A program made the position numbers and the translations under genes. A DNA stretch of 64,000 nucleotides. It comes from Semisulcospira habei. Its lineage: Eukaryota; Mollusca; Gastropoda; Semisulcospiridae. Position 1 is the stretch's first letter. Each line of letters opens with the position of its first letter. The stretch spans positions 157,318,158 through 157,382,157 of the forward strand of contig BTPG01000004.1 of the NCBI GenBank assembly GCA_036245525.1, read 5' to 3'. The notes below the pieces were generated by a model, which saw only the letters and a list, made by a program, of their open reading frames with translations, was not told the DNA's origin and ran no database searches. Shown piece by piece: positions 21,745 to 30,552 of the stretch.

Positions 21745-22983
21745 TACTCCTAATCCAGTGAGGCCTATTACCAATGCAGTTTTCTCGGACTCATGAGTGT
21801 CAGGGGTTGGTGTAGGGGTTACCGCTTGTATGAGTGCCGGTGTTGGGGCCAGGGCCGGGGTTGGGGCCGGGGTCAGGGGTGTTACCGTCTGTAATGGTTT
21901 TAACAACTGTAGGTGTGTGGTTGTGGCCCCTAAGTTTACAGATTGATTGAAACCTAGTTTTTGATCACGACCTGCAACAATTATTTCATTATTATAATTT
22001 GTTATTGTTCCCATTTGGAGTTGAAGGTCAGATGGTAACATGTATAACCCGATTCCAACTACAAAGTCAACTTTTGATCTGGCATATCTGAGTACGTCTT
22101 GGTAGCGCTGTATGCTTGATGGGAGATCAACTGTTGAATTTACTGAATCTTCTAAGTTTGCGAGAAACTGTTTTTGTGCTTCAAATTTACCACTTCCATT
22201 CAAAATGTTTGTTTTTGTTAGTGATTGTGCACCTAGTATACACCAGACATATGTTCTGATAGACTCATTGACGCGCTCGACTCCTGCTTGAGTAAACCCG
22301 TCAGATTTATCTAAAATAAATGTAGTCCAGGCGTTAGACTGTTTCTGCTCTATTGATCCTAACCAGACTTGTGATTTTGATGAGAATGAAGTGTACCCAG
22401 GGTAGTAATCTTGTGGGTATTGTCTGTGACTCAAAGCATAATATAATGTTCCCATACCATTGTGATCATCAAGTTTTTGTGTAAAGTCATACTTAGGGCT
22501 TATGTTAAATTCATTACATATGCGTTCAAATGCTTTCATATCCATAGGGTTATTAAACCTGTTGAAACTGGATTCAGTTGGTAGTGGGGTATGCAGTTCT
22601 GACAGTATACGTCTAAGCTGGTAATAAACATGCAAACGGTAGACAGACCTAATCAGTTTGTTTGAGTGATTCAAGTGGTCTGTAAATGAAACACCACAGC
22701 CTGTAGTTGAGCATAGTATTGCAAAGTTGAGTTGGTTTTGAAACATCTGTAGTGGACTTGAAGACCACTTTCTTGCAGTTGAGTCATCTGTTATTGGAGG
22801 GTTTAGGTAATGGTCAAACGGATTCGGTACTTTGACTTGAAATAGATCTTGTTCAGACACAGCTATGTCAAGCTGGTTTAGCTGAATTATTTTCTGTTCA
22901 TAAGTAGGTGCAACATTATATTTGGCATCTATATTAAATTGAAATGCGTTTGTTGTGGTAATGGTTGGTGATTTAAATTCCAT
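21721..22983 (-). CDS. Polinton-associated 420-aa protein with C-terminal anchor
   Basis: A 420-residue protein beginning MEFKSPTITTTNAFQFNIDA. The first 340 residues are mixed and soluble. A Pro/Thr-rich spacer (TPAPTPALAPTPALIQ) follows, and the chain ends in one hydrophobic segment (ALVIGLTGLGVLLLYLFH), so it looks like a tail-anchored protein. I recognise the family as a frequent neighbour of Polinton capsid genes but know of no assigned activity. It converges on the 411-aa gene (24-nt overlap) and diverges from the 236-aa gene across 24 bp. The frame is undamaged. A structural or membrane-penetration role is possible but not shown by the sequence. Confidence 0.8.
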   Translation of the reverse strand: MEFKSPTITTTNAFQFNIDAKYNVAPTYEQKIIQLNQLDIAVSEQDLFQVKVPNPFDHYLNPPITDDSTARKWSSSPLQMFQNQLNFAILCSTTGCGVSFTDHLNHSNKLIRSVYRLHVYYQLRRILSELHTPLPTESSFNRFNNPMDMKAFERICNEFNISPKYDFTQKLDDHNGMGTLYYALSHRQYPQDYYPGYTSFSSKSQVWLGSIEQKQSNAWTTFILDKSDGFTQAGVERVNESIRTYVWCILGAQSLTKTNILNGSGKFEAQKQFLANLEDSVNSTVDLPSSIQRYQDVLRYARSKVDFVVGIGLYMLPSDLQLQMGTITNYNNEIIVAGRDQKLGFNQSVNLGATTTHLQLLKPLQTVTPLTPAPTPALAPTPALIQAVTPTPTPDTHESEKTALVIGLTGLGVLLLYLFH

Positions 22984-23007
22984 CCTTTTTTATATGAGAT
23001 AATAAAA
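22984..23007. promoter_or_regulatory. 24-bp divergent promoter, 420-aa / 236-aa genes
   Basis: The two start codons are separated by only 24 bp. Minus strand: TATAAAAAAGG immediately before ATG. Plus strand: GATAATAAAA immediately before ATG. Either each leader is only a few bases long, or the start sites lie in the opposite gene. Confidence 0.6.
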
Positions 23008-23718
23008 ATGTTTATTACCTTAACAAATCTTGACACAAGCAAACCAGTGTGGTTAACTAATGGGATTGATAATCGTGATGGTAGCAAGGCTGTAGCTATC
23101 CATGAAATGTTCTACACAGTAAAATGGTTTAATGTAACAGATGATATATATAATAAAGTAATTTTTGATGGTAAGACTGAAGCTATACCACCTGGGTATT
23201 ATGACTTTTGTACTATAGCTGAGTGGTTTCAAAGTAAATTTAAAATTAAAGCAACTTTAAATCCAGCTAACCTACTTGTTACATTAGAATTTCTGAAACA
23301 AGATTGGTTAAAAATTTCAGATAGATTTGCATATTTACTTGGATTTTATATTGACAAAGATTGGTATAGAACAGATGATTTAGATGAAGCTATGTTTGGT
23401 ATTATAACAATGAAGACAAAAAAACTTAAAATAACTGGAAAACGTCCTGTCAATTTGTCAGTACACACAGTGCTAAATGTTTATTTGAAAGAACTAAACA
23501 CATCAGAAAATGTTCACAATGGAAAGCCTTCAACTTTGTTGAGATGCTTACCTACTGGAACTGCTCCGTATTGTGAAAGTGTAGTTGTTAGATTTCCTAA
23601 TTTGCAGTTTAAGAAATTAGGTTCTAGTTTCTTTGAGTCACTGAGTATATCTGTAACTAATCAGGATGACAAACCAGTTCTTATGCATGATTTTAGTGTT
23701 GTGTTAGAAGTTAAATAA
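23008..23718 (+). CDS. Probable Polinton minor capsid (penton-like) protein, 236 aa
   Basis: A 236-residue, beta-rich protein without membrane segments. It opens MFITLTNLDTSKPVWL, has an aromatic-rich centre (WFQSKFKIKATLNPANLLVT; FAYLLGFYIDKDWY) and ends with ITDQ-like strands (SLSISVTNQDDKPVLMHDFS). The size, the conserved LNVYLKELNTSENVHNGKPS segment and the position in the capsid cluster fit the Polinton minor capsid protein, thought to form a single jelly roll at capsid vertices. It starts after GATAATAAAAATG. The assignment is by family pattern and context; other structural roles are possible. Confidence 0.65.
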   Translation: MFITLTNLDTSKPVWLTNGIDNRDGSKAVAIHEMFYTVKWFNVTDDIYNKVIFDGKTEAIPPGYYDFCTIAEWFQSKFKIKATLNPANLLVTLEFLKQDWLKISDRFAYLLGFYIDKDWYRTDDLDEAMFGIITMKTKKLKITGKRPVNLSVHTVLNVYLKELNTSENVHNGKPSTLLRCLPTGTAPYCESVVVRFPNLQFKKLGSSFFESLSISVTNQDDKPVLMHDFSVVLEVK

Positions 23719-23738
23719 TTTTATTTTTGTTTATAAAA

Positions 23739-24617
23739 ATGAGTGGTCTTGGTCCAAAGCGAACAATCATACCAGTTGCATGTCCGGTTACAGAGTTGAA
23801 AGATTTGGCTGATGTACAGGATTTTGAGAAGGAAGGGGATGTTGGAGAAATATATGGTTTTGAACTTGATTCAAATGGCATGTACAAGAGGAAAGTAATT
23901 GTCGACATGAAAGACGGTGAAAAACAGATTCCTAAACTTGGTCAGCTTCGTGATGTTACTGTACCTACTCCACCTGTAAATAATGCGCCTTACAACTTAA
24001 TACATGTGGGTAGTAAGTGGGTTGTTTCACCTGTACCGGCACCACCACCCACAATTGACTGGGACATAAAGATTGAATTTATTAGTCCTTATGTATACAC
24101 TGATGATGAAGGCGCCTTAGTGTTTAGGAAGGTTGTTAACTCGGGGCCGCTTATTGTAAGTCTTGTTCCAAGCTTTGCCCCAGACAACAATAGCAGAGAA
24201 AAACTGAAAGTTGAAAATTATGAGAAACGGAGATATCTTCTTACAACTAGAAAGGGTAGATCAGATACTTCTGTTGTGTTTATGCCAGCAAGCTTAGTCG
24301 TGGCTAGAGAAGTGACAATAGTATTTGAAATTATCATGAAATCTGTTGCTTCTGCAAAAGAGGCAAATATAGCACAAGGAATTAAACTTACATGGAATGA
24401 AACAGTAACAGAATCATCACAGGTCTTTATTGCCATTACAAAAAATAATGATGTTATTAATGTTTCAAGCAGTGTTCCAGCTGTCAAGGTGGTGGTTGAC
24501 AAAACAACTTTTGTTCGTCTAACTTACATAAACCTTGAACACATTGATCTTGTTGCATTTTATTATGCTAACAAATTGTATACTTTTGAAGAGTTGCAAA
24601 ATGTAATTGCTGATTAA
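23739..24617 (+). CDS. Polinton-associated beta-rich protein, 292 aa, unknown role
   Basis: The ATG at 23739 follows TTATAAAAATG and starts MSGLGPKRTIIPVACPV; an upstream TTG in frame is not used. The N-terminal 75 residues are charged (DLADVQDFEKEGDVGEIYGF). A short Pro-rich linker (SPVPAPPPTIDWD) leads into about 190 residues of alternating hydrophobic strands that look like beta sandwich. This two-part layout, short anchor plus C-terminal beta domain, would suit a vertex fibre or attachment protein, but I see no diagnostic motif and make no firm claim. It lies 20 bp after the 236-aa gene on the same strand and is undamaged. Confidence 0.7.
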   Translation: MSGLGPKRTIIPVACPVTELKDLADVQDFEKEGDVGEIYGFELDSNGMYKRKVIVDMKDGEKQIPKLGQLRDVTVPTPPVNNAPYNLIHVGSKWVVSPVPAPPPTIDWDIKIEFISPYVYTDDEGALVFRKVVNSGPLIVSLVPSFAPDNNSREKLKVENYEKRRYLLTTRKGRSDTSVVFMPASLVVAREVTIVFEIIMKSVASAKEANIAQGIKLTWNETVTESSQVFIAITKNNDVINVSSSVPAVKVVVDKTTFVRLTYINLEHIDLVAFYYANKLYTFEELQNVIAD

Positions 24618-24646
24618 ATTAAAAAAAATATTTGTCAATAAAAAAA

Positions 24647-25342
24647 ATGGTAAACTTCTATCCGCAACTACCGACGCTTGAGCCGACTGAAACAAATGTG
24701 ATGACTAAAACATCACTTGCGCCTGATCCTTAGGTGACAGCTGTGCCAATTGCTTCAGATAAAACATTACAGGCAGATGCATTCAGATTAAATAATATTA
24801 CAGAAGCTTTGAAATATTTGGAAAGTGAAGAAGCGAAATATTCACGGTGCAAAAGGAGGTATAAGTCAGTATTTAATTCTGTTCAAAACACTTCTATGGC
24901 TATTGGCGCAGTTTCAGCTTCATGTTCTGTAGGGGGTATTGTTCTGTTTGCCATGGGAATTGGAAGTTTGGCTGGAATAGCAGTTGAGGGTGTTAGCGTT
25001 GCTACATGCCTGGCTTGCTTTGGTTTGGAGGCCTTGAACAAGAGGTTTCACACAAAATTACAGAAACATGAAGCATTGAGTACGCTGGCTGGTGCAAAGC
25101 TGAGCAGTATGAAACTTATTATCAGTAAGGAATTAAATGATAATTGTATTGATGACGAGGAATTTAAGAGAGTCCAGGATGATTTAAATAACTACAAGAA
25201 ACAAAAATCTGAAATACAAAATAAGATGCGTAGTCAATCTCCCGTAAATGTTGAAGAACTTAAGGCCAGTTTTTTAGAGATTGGAAAACAGATTGGTGTT
25301 CAGGAAACCACAGAAAAACTACACAATCTTTTAAACAAATAA
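24647..25342 (+). pseudogene. Polinton-associated membrane protein, one in-frame stop
   Basis: From the ATG at 24647 (after AATAAAAAAAATG) the frame runs 28 codons to a TAG at 24731-24733, then continues in the same frame for 202 codons to 25342. The combined region looks like one Polinton-associated protein. It has an N-terminal Pro/Thr-rich stretch, ASDKTLQADAFRLNNITEAL, two adjacent hydrophobic segments (NTSMAIGAVSASCSVGGIVL; GIGSLAGIAVEGVSVATC) and a charged coiled coil. A GTG follows the stop directly, but nothing supports initiation there. Either the gene is disabled by one mutation, the stop is read through, or the assembly has an error. Function is unknown; the paired hydrophobic helices suggest membrane association. 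Confidence 0.75.
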
Positions 25343-25368
25343 AAATCAGATTTGGTAATCGTTTATTA

Positions 25369-25452
25369 ATGACATACACTTCACAGAAAAATGACATGCC
25401 ACCTAACTATTTAACCCCATCAGCACCACCACCACCACCTGACTATTACTAA
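25369..25452 (+). CDS. 27-codon micro-ORF with two PPxY motifs
   Basis: An ATG 26 bp after the 230-aa gene opens a 27-codon frame, MTYTSQKNDMPPNYLTPSAP followed by PPPPDYY and TAA. It contains PPNY and PPDY, two matches to the PPxY late-domain consensus bound by WW domains of NEDD4-type ubiquitin ligases; adenovirus protein VI carries such a motif. The ATG sits in an A/T-rich context (TTTATTAATG) but lacks the full AATAAAAATG leader. Its position at the end of the capsid cluster and its unusual composition suggest it is real, but 27 codons can be chance. Confidence 0.4.
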   Translation: MTYTSQKNDMPPNYLTPSAPPPPPDYY

Positions 25453-25516
25453 AAAAAAGTTTTTTCATTGTCCTTGTATCTTGACAAATCTGTCCGAGTA
25501 AGTTGTGACTTAAGTT

Positions 25517-25582
25517 GTGACTTGAGTCAAGAACTTACATTTTGTTATGTTTAAGTTCTTATAAGTTCTTGACTTAAGTCAC
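25517..25582. repeat. Inverted repeat at the right edge of Polinton 1
   Basis: 21-bp arms GTGACTTGAGTCAAGAACTTA... (25517-25537) and the matching TAAGTTCTTGACTTAAGTCA... (25562-25582) pair with one mismatch around a 24-bp loop. A weaker pair (ggttacctg / caggtaact) lies just downstream at about 25610 and 25672. They may form a terminator or be part of the element's terminal region. Confidence 0.7.
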
Positions 25583-25716
25583 TTAATAACTAATTATAGG
25601 TTCTTAAAAGGTTACCTGTAAAGTTATTTGTCAGTTATAATTGACTTTGGAAAATTTGTTAACAAGTATCTGCAGGTAACTTAAATAATTTGTTATCAAG
25701 TGCATATAGCAATAGT

Positions 25717-25719
<3 letters not shown>

Positions 25720-25749
<30 letters not shown>

Positions 25750-26465
25750 GTTATTATTTAAATAACTATGTTTTTTTTTTGGGGGGGTGGGGTGGGTATT
25801 GGCACAGAGGCAATGAAAAAAAAATGTTCTTGGAATCTTATATTTTATATCTCTAACACACATATATACACGCACACAAACAAACACACACGCACGCACG
25901 CAAACACGGACGCACATACACATATAAACACATGCATACACGCACGCAAACACACATACATACATACCAACACACATGCACTCACACAGGCACACACACA
26001 CACACACACACATACATACATACGCACACACACACGCACGCACACACGCACAAAAAAATACACACACTATGGGTTGCAACCATACAAACTGGGGACGTCC
26101 CCGGTTTACTGAAAGTCCCCAGTTGTGGGTGTATAACCCATGTGTGTCCCCGGTTTACTGGATATAACATACTCACACACACAAACACACACACACGCAT
26201 ACAGGCAGACGTATTCCGATTAATATAATACACACATGCACTCACGCACGCACGCACACGCATACATACACGCATACACACACACACGCATAATCACGCA
26301 CACGCATACACACTCACACACAGACAAACAAACAAACACAATGCACGCACACACATAGAGACAAACACGCACTGACATGCACGCACATACGCACGGCACA
26401 GTCATACAGACACACACACTGACAAAGACAGACAAACAAAGGCAGACAGACAGACATAACCACAG
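25720..26465. repeat. Long (CA/GT)-rich low-complexity region
   Basis: A GT run at 25721-25750 is followed by about 600 bp of imperfect CACA/CGCA/CATA repeats, interrupted at 26080-26165 by a short internal duplication (gtccccggtttactg twice). Open frames here are translations of dinucleotide repeats. Confidence 0.9.
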
Positions 26466-27550
26466 ACACATGCACTCACTTCACCGGTTGTATGTCACGC
26501 GACACGCAACGGCTGTATACTCAATTAGTCACTGCGCACTTTCGTTTTCGTTAAGACGCTACGTCATTGTATACGCTAGATACAACGATCACATGAGATT
26601 ACACAGCTTGCTAAGACCCTTGTAAACAGAGACATTAAAGTGTGTGTTTTGTCTTGAATTTATTAGTTGTCCACGGTATGGAATGACTACGATTGAAAAG
26701 CCGATCAACATTCTGTTAACACTGCGCCGTCCAACACTGTGTACACAGCTTACACTCAAAGCGAGATCGGTATGCTGCTTATTTTTGCGGCGCGACACAC
26801 AGCTAAGCCACCTGTAATAGCGTGTAGTTGGCCACTGGTTCAAGATAGCTCAATGTTAGTGTAACAAATCACATTAGGACTGCGCTAACATTGAGTGACT
26901 CGGCAGACTTTAAGGCTTGTCTTGTCTCAGGTACTATGCAGTAAATGACTAACGCGACACTGCCGAGTTAGCCCTTCATAAGTTTCAGTTCACGGTTGTA
27001 AACACCACCTTTTCTGTCACAAATGTTTAGTCGTTTGCGAAGAATTCCAGCTTGCTTAAAAACGTTTGTTCCAGAACTTTGCGTCATATTGTGTGTACGC
27101 ACCCAAGAGCTGTGTTTTCTTCAGAACGTTTGGGCACAGACTGATCAATAAAATTAGCAAACAGTCACGTCAGACACAGCTGGAAAAACCGGTTCGATCT
27201 TATTTATAAAAGGCCTTGGCTTGACACTTACCTATACATGCCTGTGTAGACTTACATGAGGTATTTTTAAATCACCCCTTTTTTATGGACCCGTCCAATT
27301 GAATAGCCTGACGGGACATGCCTATTTCAGGGGGGTGTTTTTTCATTGCAGTTGAACAATTATTTTGAGAAAACTTGCTGTAGTTCAAACCAGAGTGTGG
27401 CCTCCTTATTTGATATGACATACATTTTCTGAAATGACCTAGTGATACAGATTTCTAGTTTTGGCCCAGTGACCAAAATTTGAACTACTTTCTTGTTTTG
27501 ACCCAGTGACCAAAATTTGAACTACATTCTCATTTTGACACAGTAACCTA
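26466..27550. other. Intergenic sequence
   Basis: No gene, exon or RNA recognised. A short local repeat (gacccagtgaccaaaatttg) occurs twice at about 27460-27520. Confidence 0.5.
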
Positions 27551-27551
27551 A

Positions 27552-27668
27552 ATGTGGGGGGGTGGGGGTGGGGGTGGGGGGGGGTGGTGGTGGTGGGGGT
27601 GGGGGGGGTGTGGTGGTGGTGGGGGGTGGGGGGTGGGGTGTGTGTGTGTGTGTGTGGGGGGGGGGGTG
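27552..27668 (+). repeat. G-rich tract with G-quadruplex potential
   Basis: About 115 bp of G runs of 3-8 separated by single T or TGG, then (GT)n and another long G run. Many sets of four closely spaced G runs are available on the plus strand. Confidence 0.85.
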
Positions 27669-28277
27669 TTATGTCAGGTTAAAAATAAACCAGTTTGGAC
27701 GTGACGTCTAGTCAGGGCTTACCCAGCTGCTAATAATAGAGTATTGAATGGTAGACTGTCACTAAGGCTTGGCACGGTTGCCACTGGCTGTTGCGTAAAC
27801 ACATGCGACGGGTATACATTAAGGTGGCGGGCAGTGTGTGCGTGTTTGTATCAGGTTAAGTTTTATACAGTATGTTGATACACGCAATCTAATTAACCCC
27901 TGTTGGTACCTACTCTGCTGAGAGGTACATAAAATGGTGACTGTTCAAACGATGATTTAGAGGGTAAATTTCGACGGTATTTACTCTGTGTGGGAACATA
28001 GATAAAAAGGGGTCAAAAGTTATAATAAGAGGGTTAACTAGCTCAGTCATTGTGTTAATGCTGGTGTTTACATAATTAGTGTCCCTGTGGCACGGTAAGA
28101 GGTTCGCGCGCGTGTCGGCAGTGGCGTGTTCAGTTAAGCAAGATTGTTGGGGCGCTGTTTTAATACGAACATTACTGGGAAAATGGGCGGCGTTAGGGCA
28201 TGGGAGTAAGCGGTCGAAAAATCCTGGAAATTTGGGATAGATATAAATTGTCCAAAAACACCCACAACCCCCCTCGC
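27669..28277. other. Intergenic or intronic sequence before the exon array
   Basis: No exon is recognised. If the sulfotransferase gene is intact, this lies in the intron before its penultimate exon. Confidence 0.45.
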
Positions 28278-29563
28278 TGACCTTACCATTTTGAGTCTTT
28301 CTCTCTAGAACGCTGTGGACATGGTGAAGCGGCTGGCAAAGAAGGAGTTGTCACCCGTGGATTCCAAGATGGCCGCGTCTGACCTTACCATTTTGAGTCT
28401 TTCTCTCTAGAACGCTGTGGACACGGTGAAGCGGCTGGCGAAGAAGGAGTTGTCACCCGTGGGTTCCAAGATGGCCGCGTCTGACCTTACCATTTTTAGT
28501 CTTTCTCTCTAGAACCCTGTGGACACGGTGAAGCGGCTGGCGAAGAAGGAGTTGTCACCCGTGGATTCCAAGATGGCCGCGTCTGACCTTACCATTTTGA
28601 GTCTTTCTCTCTAGAACGCTGTGGACACGGTGAAGCGGCTGGCGAAGAAGGAGTTGTCACCCGTGGGTTCCAAGATGGCCGCGTCTGACCTTACCATTTT
28701 GAGTCTTTCTCTCTAGAACGCTGTGGACACGGTGAAGCGGCTGGCGAAGAAGGAGTTGTCACCCGTGGATTCCAAGATGGCCGCGTCTGACCTTACCATT
28801 TTGAGTCTTTCTCTCTAGAACGCTGTGGACACGGTGAAGCGGCTGGCGAAGAAGGAGTTGTCACCCGTGGATTCCAAGATGGCCGCGTCTGACCTTACCA
28901 TTTTGAGTCTTTCTCTCTAGAACGCTGTGGACACGGTGAAGCGGCTGGCGAAGAAGGAGTTGTCACCCGTGGGTTCCAAGATAGCCGCGTCTGACCTTAC
29001 CATTTTGAGTCTTTTTCTCTAGAACGCTGTGGACACGGTGAAGCGGCTGGCGAAGAAGGAGTTGTCACCCTTGATTCCAAGATGGCCGCGTCTGACCTTA
29101 CCATTTTGAGTCTTTCTCTCTAGAACGCTGTGGACACGGTGAAGCGGCTGGCGAGAAGGAGTTGTCACCCGTGGATTCCAAGATGGCCGCGTCTGACCTT
29201 ACCATTTTGAGTCTTTCTCTCTAGAACACTGTGGACACGGTGAAGCGGCTGGCGAAGAAGGAGTTGTCACCCGTGGGTTCCAAGATGGCCGCGTCTGACC
29301 TTATCATTTTGAGTCTTTCTCTCTAGAACGCTGTGGACACGGTGAAGCGGCTGGCGAAGAAGGAGTTGTCACCCGTGGATTCCAAGATGGCCGCGTCTGA
29401 CCTTACCATTTTGAGTCTTTCTCTCTAGAACGCTGTGGACACGGTGAAGCGGCTGGCGAAGAAGGAGTTGTCACCCGTGGGTTCCAAGATGGCCGCGTCT
29501 GACCTTACCATTTTGAGTCTTTCTCTCTAGAACGCTGTGGACACGGTGAAGCGGCTGGCGGTG
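28278..29563 (+). repeat. 102-bp tandem array duplicating a splice acceptor and exon start
   Basis: About twelve units of 102 bp. Each contains a polypyrimidine tract and acceptor (gagtctttctctctag) followed by the first codons of the sulfotransferase exon (aacgctgtggacacggtgaa). After about twenty nucleotides more, each unit departs from the exon into aagaaggagttgtcacccgt and ends gccgcgtct. The final acceptor, at 29530, leads into the real exon. One unit near 29060 and one near 29150 have small deletions. The array therefore offers about twelve decoy acceptors upstream of the true one. Confidence 0.9.
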
Positions 29564-29687
29564 TTTCTGAGAAAGTCGGTCACGGGTGAATTTTGCGGCC
29601 AGGTTGTGGAGGCGTGCTCGTTTGACAAACAGAAAGCCACTGAGGAGAAGGACAGCGCTCAGGCCGCCATGAAGTTCTATAGAAAAG
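29531..29687 (+). CDS. Cytosolic sulfotransferase, penultimate exon
   Basis: Bounded by an acceptor (ctctctag, ending 29530) and a donor (gaaaag|gtccgt at 29688). Its 52 codons read NAVDTVKRLAVFLRKSVTGE and so on to MKFYRKG. In cytosolic sulfotransferases this is the helical segment before the conserved GDWKNHFT motif (compare family patterns such as FLGK...F.KM...FMRKG). The exon ends in phase 1, which matches the terminal exon at 34071. The enzyme family transfers sulfate from PAPS to alcohols, phenols or amines. Upstream exons with the PAPS-binding loop are not visible in this window. The acceptor region is amplified in the 102-bp array just upstream. Confidence 0.82.
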
Positions 29688-29792
29688 GTCCGTTTAGTGT
29701 CTGTGTGTTGCTCTGTCATTTTGACCTTTCGGAAATCACAGAACAGCAAACAGATCTGTACTACGCCTTTTCCTCACTCGTATCATTTGCTT
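29688..29792. other. Start of sulfotransferase intron
   Basis: Intron sequence between the donor at 29688 and the GACT repeat. Confidence 0.5.
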
Positions 29793-29985
29793 GCTTGCTT
29801 GACTGACTGACTGACTGACAGACTGCTTGCCTGCATGACTGACTGACTGACTGACAACTGCTTGCTTGACTGACTGATAACTGCTTGCTTGACTGCCTGC
29901 CTGCCTGACTGCTTGCTTGACTGACTGCGTGACTGACTGCTTGCTTGACTGACTACCTGACTGACTGACAACTGCTTGCTTGACT

Positions 29986-30022
<37 letters not shown>

Positions 30023-30548
30023 CTTGCTTGACTGATTGCCTGCCTGACTGACTGACTGACTGACTGACTGCTTGCTTGACTGATTGCCTGACTGACTGAC
30101 AGACTGACAGCCCCTGCGTGCTTGACTGACTGATTAACAGACTGACAGCCCCTGCTTGCTTCCTTGCTTGATTGACTTCCTGACTGACTGACTGACTGAC
30201 AGACTGACAGCCCCTGCTTGCTTGGCTGACTGACTGACTAACAGCCCCTACTTGCTTGACTGACTGACTGACTGCTTGCCTGACTGACTGACTGCTTGCT
30301 TGACCGATTGCCTGACTGACTGCCCCTGCGTACTTGACTGACTGACTGATTGCTTGACTGACTGACTGACTGACGGCTTGCTTGACTGACTGACTGACTG
30401 ACTGCTTGTTTGACTTACTGACTGACTGACACACTGACTGACTGCTTGCTTGACTGACTGACTGACAGCCTGCTTGCTTAACTGACTGACTGATTTACTG
30501 ACTGACTGCTTGACTCTCTGACTGACTGCTTGACTGCCTGTATGCCTG
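29793..30548. repeat. (GACT)n / TGCTTGCTTGACTGACTG minisatellite
   Basis: About 750 bp of imperfect GACT tetranucleotide repeat with interspersed tgcttgc and cagcccctg variants. It lies in the sulfotransferase intron. The long minus frame rich in Gln, Ser and Val is a product of this repeat. Confidence 0.93.
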
Positions 30549-30552
30549 ACTC

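Larger units (their letters stand above)
15697..25582. mobile_element. Polinton/adintovirus-type element 1, truncated at its PolB end
   Basis: About 9.9 kb of AT-rich DNA with tightly packed intronless genes: protein-primed PolB, packaging ATPase, major capsid protein and a set of Polinton-associated structural genes. Gaps between genes are 9-40 bp and two gene pairs diverge from intergenic spaces of about 25-40 bp. The left end cuts PolB in the palm domain; integrase and the small membrane-protein genes are missing. No terminal inverted repeat can be paired within the window. The right end is set provisionally at the inverted repeat 25517-25582. Only one gene in the block has an obvious nonsense mutation, so the structural cluster is far better preserved than the other elements in this window. 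Confidence 0.9.

Noticed and set aside
24734..24736. GTG start for the 230-aa Polinton gene after the TAG
   Set aside because: The A-rich leader and a conserved-looking N-terminus point to the ATG at 24647, and GTG starts are not expected here.
18137..25582. Bacterial or phage contamination as source of the capsid/ATPase cluster
   Set aside because: PolB, integrase and membrane genes are of metazoan Polinton type, and flanks on both sides are animal repeats and exons.
25696..26471. Cys/Val- and His/Thr-rich frames
   Set aside because: Direct translations of CA/GT repeats.
29736..30434. 232-codon frame rich in Gln, Ser and Val
   Set aside because: Product of the GACT tetranucleotide repeat.
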